Shown: positions 14,461-19,587 of the stretch, one piece after another
Position numbering within the stretch: the first letter of the stretch is position 1
Layout: each line of letters starts with the position of its first letter
Assembly (NCBI GenBank): GCA_937983055.1
Contig: CALJLA010000271.1
Span: forward strand, 1-19,587
Length of the DNA: 19,587 nt
Reading direction: 5' to 3'
From: an uncultured Pseudomonadota bacterium
GTDB lineage: Bacteria; Pseudomonadota; Gammaproteobacteria; Burkholderiales; Eutrophovitaceae
Notes under the pieces: generated by a model
Database searches by the model: none
Told to the model about the DNA's origin: nothing
What the model saw: only the letters and a program-made list of their open reading frames with translations
Made by a program: the position numbers and the translations under genes

Positions 14461-15891
14461 ATGGGCGCGCATATCGAACCTGCAAGACCGTCCAGCGGCC
14501 GCGGCTCCCGCAAGCTGCTCACGCTGTGGACGCCGGAAGACCGCGAGTTCTGGGTGCGGCAGGGCCAGGCCATCGCCAACATCAACCTGTGGATTTCGGT
14601 GCCGGCGCTGTTTCTCGCCTTCGCGGTGTGGCAGCTGTGGAGCGTGGTGGCGGTGAATCTGAACGCGATCGGCTTCAACTTCACCACCAACCAGCTCTTC
14701 TGGCTGGCGGCGGCGCCGGCGCTGTCGGGCGCGACGCTGCGCATCTTCTATTCGTTCATGGTGCCGATCTTCGGCGGGCGGCGTTGGACGGCGCTGTCCA
14801 CCGCGTCGCTGCTGATCCCGGCCATCGGCATCGGCATCGCGGTGCAGGACCCGACCACCACCTATCCCACCATGCTGATCCTGGCGCTGCTGTGCGGGCT
14901 GGGCGGGGGCAACTTTTCGTCCAGCATGGCGAACATCAGCTTCTTCTTTCCGCAGGCGCGCAAGGGTTCGGCGCTGGGGGTGAACGCCGGGCTGGGCAAT
15001 CTCGGGGTGTCGTCGGTGCAGTTCCTCGCGCCGCTGGTGATCACGATGCCGATCTGGCTGGTGTTCGGCGGCGATCCGCAGACCATCACCGATGCGCAGG
15101 GCCAGACGCGCGAGATCTGGACGCAGAACGCGGCTTTCATCTGGGTGCCGTTCATCGCCATCGCGGCGATCGCCGCGTGGATCGGCATGAACGACATCGC
15201 CGACGCCAGGGCGTCGTTCGCCGACCAGGCGGTGATCTTCAAGCGCCGTCACAACTGGATCATGTGCTGGCTGTACCTCGGCACCTTCGGTTCGTTCATC
15301 GGCTATGCGGCCGGCTTTCCGCTGCTGATCAAGTCGCAGTTTCCCGAGGTCAACGCGCTGCAGTTCGCCTGGCTCGGCCCGCTGGTCGGCGCCATCATCC
15401 GGCCGTTCGGCGGCTGGCTGGCGGACAAGCTGGGCGGCGCGCGGGTGACGTTCTGGAATTTCGTGGTGATGGCCGCGGCGGTGATGGGAGTGCTGTACTT
15501 CCTGCCTTCCGGCGGTTCCGGCGGTCACTTCTACGGTTTCCTGGCGATGTTCATGGTGCTGTTTCTCACCACCGGCATCGGCAACGGCTCCACCTTCCGG
15601 ATGATCCCGGTGATCTTCACCACCGAGCGGCTGCGCGAAGTCGCCGGCAGGGAGCAGGCCGCGCAGGACCAGGCGCGCAAGGACGGCAACAAGGAAGCGG
15701 CCGCGGTGCTGGGCTTCTCCAGCGCGATCGGCGCCTACGGCGGCTTCTTCATCCCGAAGAGCTACGGCACCTCGATCTCGATGACCGGCGGGCCGGAAGG
15801 CGCGCTGTATCTGTTCATCGCCTTCTACCTGAGCTGCATCGTCATTACCTGGTGGTTCTATGCCCGGCGCAACGCGCAGATGCCGTGTTAG
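14461..15891 (+). CDS. narK2: Nitrate/nitrite antiporter NarK2 (476 aa)
   Basis: This is a twelve-helix MFS protein closely similar in pattern to E. coli NarK: ATLRIFYSFMVPIFGGRRWT with R94, ANISFFFPQARKGSALG, GLGNLGVSSVQFLAPLV, IGYAAGFPLLIKSQFP, GAIIRPFGGWLADKLGG with R314, and GFSSAIGAYGGFFIPKSYG. R94 and R314 correspond to the two nitrate-binding arginines. It exchanges cytoplasmic nitrite for external nitrate during respiration (family knowledge). The ATG at 14461 has AAGGAG 6 nt upstream; a TTG at 14443 in the same frame overlaps narK1 and is less likely. Paired narK1-narK2 genes before narG are typical of denitrifiers. Confidence 0.93.
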   Translation: MGAHIEPARPSSGRGSRKLLTLWTPEDREFWVRQGQAIANINLWISVPALFLAFAVWQLWSVVAVNLNAIGFNFTTNQLFWLAAAPALSGATLRIFYSFMVPIFGGRRWTALSTASLLIPAIGIGIAVQDPTTTYPTMLILALLCGLGGGNFSSSMANISFFFPQARKGSALGVNAGLGNLGVSSVQFLAPLVITMPIWLVFGGDPQTITDAQGQTREIWTQNAAFIWVPFIAIAAIAAWIGMNDIADARASFADQAVIFKRRHNWIMCWLYLGTFGSFIGYAAGFPLLIKSQFPEVNALQFAWLGPLVGAIIRPFGGWLADKLGGARVTFWNFVVMAAAVMGVLYFLPSGGSGGHFYGFLAMFMVLFLTTGIGNGSTFRMIPVIFTTERLREVAGREQAAQDQARKDGNKEAAAVLGFSSAIGAYGGFFIPKSYGTSISMTGGPEGALYLFIAFYLSCIVITWWFYARRNAQMPC

Positions 15892-15896
15892 TGAAA

Positions 15897-16117
15897 GGGC
15901 CGAGGTCCGAGGGCTGAGGGCCGAGAGAATGCGCTCAAACCAGATTGAGTCATGTTCAGGCGTCATCGCCTCAACGTTTTCTGGGGCAGGTTCCTGGCGC
16001 GCGCTCGGGGTTCCCGGTCTGCGCGGACCCTGTTACTCGCCTCTCGCAGTTCGGCCGTCGGCCCTCGAAGTTTGGCTCTGGCAGTTCGGCCCTCGGCCCT
16101 CGTACCTCGGCCCTATC
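15897..16117. repeat. Inverted-arm heptamer repeat element B, between narK2 and narG
   Basis: The left arm (15897-15925) and right arm (16085-16113) are 29-bp reverse complements with 3 mismatches. The left arm reads as 7-bp units GGGCCGA, GGTCCGA, GGGCTGA, GGGCCGA. The right side is a longer array of about eleven heptamers (about 16041-16117) with consensus CCCTCGG. It includes a 22-bp near-perfect direct repeat (16046-16067 and 16081-16102), offset by 35 bp, exactly five units. The element fills nearly the whole narK2-narG gap and stops just before the narG ribosome site. The layout is the same as element A at 21-203. Confidence 0.8.
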
Positions 16118-16134
16118 CTTCTAAGGAGCAATAG

Positions 16135-19100
16135 ATGTCTCACTTTCTCGACCGCCTCATGTTCTTCACCCAGGAGAAGCAGTCCTTCTCCAACGGGCAC
16201 GGGGTCACCAACGGCGAGGACCGCACCTGGGAAGACGGCTACCGCAACCGCTGGTCGCACGACAGGATCGTACGCTCGACGCACGGCGTGAACTGCACCG
16301 GGTCGTGCTCCTGGAAGATCTACGTCAAGGGCGGCATCGTCACCTGGGAAACCCAGCAGACCGACTACCCGCGCACCCGCTGGGATATGCCGAACCACGA
16401 GCCGCGCGGCTGCGCGCGCGGAGCGTCGTATTCCTGGTACCTGTACAGCGCCAACCGGGTGAAGTATCCGCTGGTGCGCGGCCGGCTGCTGAAGAGCTGG
16501 CGCGCCGCGCGCCGGACGATGAAGCCGGTGGAGGCGTGGACCTCGATCGTCGAGTCGGACGAGAAGCGGCGCGACTACCAGCGAAAGCGCGGGATGGGCG
16601 GGTTCGTGCGCGCGAGCTGGGACGAAGTCAACGAGATCGTCGCCGCCGCCAACGTCTACACCATCAAGACCCACGGGCCCGACCGGGTGGTGGGCTTTTC
16701 GCCGATTCCGGCGATGTCGATGGTGAGCTACGCCGCCGGCAGCCGTTATCTTTCATTGATCGGCGGCGTGTGCATGAGTTTTTACGACTGGTACTGCGAC
16801 CTGCCGCCCGCCAGCCCGCAGACCTGGGGCGAGCAGACCGACGTGCCGGAGTCGGCCGACTGGTACAACGCCGGCTACATCATCGCCTGGGGCTCGAACG
16901 TGCCGCAGACGCGCACGCCGGATGCGCACTTCTTCACCGAGGTGCGCTACAAGGGCACCAAGACCGTCGCCGTCACCCCGGATTACTCCGAGGTGGCGAA
17001 GCTGTCCGATCTCTGGCTGCATCCGAAGCAGGGTACCGATGCCGCGCTGGCGATGGCGATGGGCCACGTCATCCTCAAGGAGTTCTACTTCGACCGGCGC
17101 AGCGAGTACTTCGACGACTACGCGCGCCGCTTCACCGACCTGCCGATGCTGGTGACGCTGAAAGAGCACACCCTGCCGAACGGCAGCAAGGTGATGGTGC
17201 CGGACCGCTACCTGCGTGCCTCCGATTTCGAGGGTGCGCTCGGCCAGTCGAACAACCCCGACTGGAAGACCGTGGCGCTGGATGAGGGCGGCAAGGTGGT
17301 GGTGCCGAACGGCGCGATCGGTTTCCGCTGGGGCCCGGACGGGCGCCCGGACCAGGGTCAATGGAACCTGGAGGCGAAGGAAGCGCAGCACCGCGGCGAG
17401 GTGAAGCTCAGGCTCTCGCTGCTCGAAGGCGGCGCGGGCGGCGACACCGCGCAGGTGGCGTTTCCCTATTTCGGCGGCATCGCCAGCGAACATTTCCCGC
17501 ACAGCGCGCTGAAGGGCGACACGGCGGACGTGCTGGTGCGCACGGTGCCGGTGCAGCGCGTGGCGACCCGGGGCGGCGAGGCGCTGGTGGCCACGGTGTT
17601 CGACCTGCAGGCCGCCAACTACGGCGTGGCGCGCGGGCTGCCGGGCGAGCTGGCGGCGAACAGCTACGATGACGACAGCCCCTACACCCCGGCCTGGCAG
17701 GAGCGCATCACCGGCACGCCGCGCGCGCAGGCGATCGCGGTGGCGCGCGAGTTCGCCGACACCGCCGAGAAGACCCAGGGCCGCTCGATGGTGATCATCG
17801 GCGCGGCGATGAACCACTGGTACCACAGCGACATGAACTACCGCGGCATCATCGGCATGCTGATGCTGTGCGGCTGCATCGGCAAAAGCGGCGGCGGCTG
17901 GGCGCATTACGTCGGCCAGGAGAAGCTGCGCCCGCAGACCGGCTGGCTGCCGCTCGCCTTTGCGCTGGACTGGGTGCGCCCGCCGCGCCAGCAGAATTCG
18001 ACCTCGTTTTTCTACGCGCACACCGACCAGTGGCGCTACGAGAAGCTGCGCATGGAGGAAGTGGTCTCGCCGCTCGCCGACCGGCAGCGCTACGGCGGCA
18101 GCATGATCGACTACAACGTGCGCGCCGAGCGCATGGGCTGGCTGCCGTCGGCGCCGCAGCTCAAGACCAACCCGATCCAGGTGGTGCGCGACGCGCAGGC
18201 TGCCGGCCTCGACCCGAAGGACTACGCGGTCAAGGCGCTGAAGGACGGCTCGCTGCAGATGAGCTGCGAGGACCCGGACGACCCCGCCAACTGGCCGCGC
18301 AACCTGTTCGTGTGGCGATCGAACCTGCTCGGCAGCTCGGGCAAGGGGCACGAGTATTTTCTCAAGCACCTGCTCGGCACCAGCCACGGGGTTCAGGGCA
18401 AGGACCTTGGTGCGGACGGCGCCAAGCCGGCGGAAGTGAAGTGGCATGCGCAGGCGCCGGAGGGCAAGCTCGACCTGCTGGTGACGCTGGATTTCCGCAT
18501 GTCCACCACCTGCCTCTACTCGGACATCGTGCTGCCGACGGCCACCTGGTACGAGAAGAACGACCTCAACACCAGCGACATGCATCCGTTCATCCACCCG
18601 CTGTCCACCGCGGTGGACCCGGCCTGGCAGGCGCGCAGCGACTGGGACATCTACAAGGGCTTCGCGCGCGCCTTCAGCGAGGTCTGCGTCGGCCATCTCG
18701 GCGTGGAAAAGGAACTGGTGCTCACGCCGCTGATGCACGACACGCCGGCCGAGCTGGCGCAGGCGCTGGACGTGAAGGAATGGAAGCGCGGCGAGATCGA
18801 CCTGATTCCCGGCAGGACGGCGCCGCAGATGGCGGTGGTCGAGCGCGACTACCCGAATACCTACCGGCGCTTCACCGCGCTCGGGCCGCTGATGGACAAG
18901 CTGGGCAATGCCGGCAAAGGCATCGCCTGGAACACCCAGGACGAGGTGCGCCAGCTCGGCGAGCTGAACGGCGTGGTGACCGAGCCGGGCGCCACCCTCG
19001 GGCGGCCGAAGATCGAGACCGACATCGACGCCTGCGAGGTGGTGATGCAGCTTGCGCCGGAAACCAACGGCCATGTAGCGGTGAAAGCCTGGCAGTCGCT

Positions 19101-19587
19101 GTCGAAGGCGACCGGCCGCGAGCATGCGCACCTGGCGCTGCACCGCGAGGACGAGAAGATCCGCTTCCGCGACATCCAGGCACAGCCGCGCAAGATCATC
19201 TCCAGCCCGACCTGGAGCGGCATCGAGTCCGAGACGGTGTCGTACAACGCCGGCTACACCAACGTGCACGAGCTGATCCCCTGGCGCACGCTCACCGGGC
19301 GCCAGCAGTTCTACCAGGACCACGAGTGGATGCTGGCGTTCGGCGAGGGCCTGTCGAGCTACCGGCCACCGGTGGACCTGAAGACCGTGACCCCGATGCT
19401 CGGTGCCAAGCCGAACGGCAACAAGGAGATCGCGCTCAACTTCATCACGCCGCACCAGAAGTGGGGCATCCACTCCACCTACACCGACAACCTGCTGATG
19501 CTGACGCTGAACCGCGGCGGGCCCGTGGTCTGGATCAGCGAGACCGACGCCCAGAAGGCGGGCATCGTCGATAACGACTGGGTGGAA
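16135..19587 (+). CDS. narG: Respiratory nitrate reductase alpha subunit NarG, 3' end beyond window
   Basis: The frame is open from the ATG at 16135 (AAGGAG 8 nt upstream at 16123-16128) to the last base, giving 1151 codons of an expected 1,240 or so. The FS0 [4Fe-4S] ligands are H50, C54, C58 and C93 (HGVNCTGSCSWK and EPRGCARGASYSWYLY). The Mo ligand Asp is D222 in DWYCDLPPASPQTWGE. Further family blocks are DAALAMAMGHVILKEF, GKSGGGWAHYVGQEKLRPQT, STTCLYSDIVLPT and LTLNRGGPVVWISETDA near the edge. There is no twin-arginine signal, so this is the cytoplasm-facing, membrane-anchored type that takes quinol electrons through NarH and NarI. I checked the frame at several points and saw no shift. 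Confidence 0.97.
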   Translation, partial: MSHFLDRLMFFTQEKQSFSNGHGVTNGEDRTWEDGYRNRWSHDRIVRSTHGVNCTGSCSWKIYVKGGIVTWETQQTDYPRTRWDMPNHEPRGCARGASYSWYLYSANRVKYPLVRGRLLKSWRAARRTMKPVEAWTSIVESDEKRRDYQRKRGMGGFVRASWDEVNEIVAAANVYTIKTHGPDRVVGFSPIPAMSMVSYAAGSRYLSLIGGVCMSFYDWYCDLPPASPQTWGEQTDVPESADWYNAGYIIAWGSNVPQTRTPDAHFFTEVRYKGTKTVAVTPDYSEVAKLSDLWLHPKQGTDAALAMAMGHVILKEFYFDRRSEYFDDYARRFTDLPMLVTLKEHTLPNGSKVMVPDRYLRASDFEGALGQSNNPDWKTVALDEGGKVVVPNGAIGFRWGPDGRPDQGQWNLEAKEAQHRGEVKLRLSLLEGGAGGDTAQVAFPYFGGIASEHFPHSALKGDTADVLVRTVPVQRVATRGGEALVATVFDLQAANYGVARGLPGELAANSYDDDSPYTPAWQERITGTPRAQAIAVAREFADTAEKTQGRSMVIIGAAMNHWYHSDMNYRGIIGMLMLCGCIGKSGGGWAHYVGQEKLRPQTGWLPLAFALDWVRPPRQQNSTSFFYAHTDQWRYEKLRMEEVVSPLADRQRYGGSMIDYNVRAERMGWLPSAPQLKTNPIQVVRDAQAAGLDPKDYAVKALKDGSLQMSCEDPDDPANWPRNLFVWRSNLLGSSGKGHEYFLKHLLGTSHGVQGKDLGADGAKPAEVKWHAQAPEGKLDLLVTLDFRMSTTCLYSDIVLPTATWYEKNDLNTSDMHPFIHPLSTAVDPAWQARSDWDIYKGFARAFSEVCVGHLGVEKELVLTPLMHDTPAELAQALDVKEWKRGEIDLIPGRTAPQMAVVERDYPNTYRRFTALGPLMDKLGNAGKGIAWNTQDEVRQLGELNGVVTEPGATLGRPKIETDIDACEVVMQLAPETNGHVAVKAWQSLSKATGREHAHLALHREDEKIRFRDIQAQPRKIISSPTWSGIESETVSYNAGYTNVHELIPWRTLTGRQQFYQDHEWMLAFGEGLSSYRPPVDLKTVTPMLGAKPNGNKEIALNFITPHQKWGIHSTYTDNLLMLTLNRGGPVVWISETDAQKAGIVDNDWVE

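Noticed and set aside
15943..15957. FNR box upstream of narG (TTGAG...)
   Set aside because: The second half-site matches poorly, and the nearby CTCAA-N6-TTGAG inverted repeat has the wrong orientation and spacing for an FNR site.
14059..15966. A 635-codon minus-strand frame opposite narK1/narK2
   Set aside because: Antisense to two clear MFS genes, with composition typical of a GC-rich shadow frame.
16041..16117. CRISPR array
   Set aside because: The units are 7 bp, degenerate and contiguous with no spacers, and no cas genes are present.
16753..19473. A 906-codon open frame on the minus strand opposite narG
   Set aside because: It is an antisense shadow caused by the strong G/C third-position bias of narG; the translation is low-complexity (His/Arg/Val/Ala-rich) with no domain, while narG matches its family throughout.
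16135..19587. Possible frameshift in narG, because short plus-strand frames occur in other phases
   Set aside because: Translation of frame 1 matches NarG blocks at the start, middle and end of the window without interruption; the other frames are overlapping shadows.

Overview
The window is GC-rich, densely coded proteobacterial DNA. The gene content (cbb3-oxidase assembly factor ccoS, a NarX/NarL pair, two NarK transporters in tandem, narG, a FolE with an SACSHHLCP zinc motif) points to a denitrifying or nitrate-respiring beta- or gammaproteobacterium, most likely a betaproteobacterium of Rhodocyclales or Nitrosomonadales type. That placement is an inference from protein style, not a database result. 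No rRNA, tRNA, CRISPR array or intact insertion sequence was found.

Layout. 1-212 is a repeat-rich stretch leading straight into the tiny gene ccoS (213-374, +). Its end overlaps the end of a convergent outer-membrane beta-barrel gene (368-1600, -). A divergent control region (1601-1786) with a good FNR-type box separates that gene from narX (1787-3721, +) and narL (3828-4475, +), which end at a strong hairpin. A leftward block follows: an unrecognised membrane protein (6400-7050), a sugar O-acetyltransferase (5834-6403, ATGA overlap with the previous gene), a DUF6064-type membrane protein (5144-5770) and a methionine-rich exported protein (4538-4966) with its own FNR-like box. About 600 bp without a convincing gene (7051-7688) precede two rightward lipoprotein genes, the second a 675-residue coiled coil with an OmpA domain, closed by an intrinsic terminator. 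Leftward again come folE (10348-11094), a WYL regulator (11170-11877) with a small ABM-like barrel protein (11887-12231) behind a perfect palindrome, and an isoprenylcysteine-methyltransferase-like membrane protein (12376-12837). The right end is the nitrate respiration locus: narK1 (13187-14446), narK2 (14461-15891) and narG (from 16135, running off the window in frame).

How the genes work together. NarX senses nitrate at the periplasmic face and phosphorylates NarL. NarK1 (nitrate/H+ symport type) and NarK2 (nitrate/nitrite antiport type) bring nitrate to the cytoplasmic molybdo-subunit NarG, whose partners NarH, NarJ and NarI should lie just beyond the right edge. The regulator pair and the structural genes are unusually about 8.7 kb apart.

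The most notable unexplained structure is a pair of intergenic elements made of degenerate 7-bp tandem units in inverted arms. One fills the gap before ccoS and one fills the gap between narK2 and narG. Other second-look items are an FNR box placed for class II activation of narX while covering the Shine-Dalgarno of the divergent porin gene, an FNR-like box before the Met-rich protein gene, and a perfect 9-bp palindrome that looks like the operator of the WYL/ABM operon. I found no wholly new multi-gene system.
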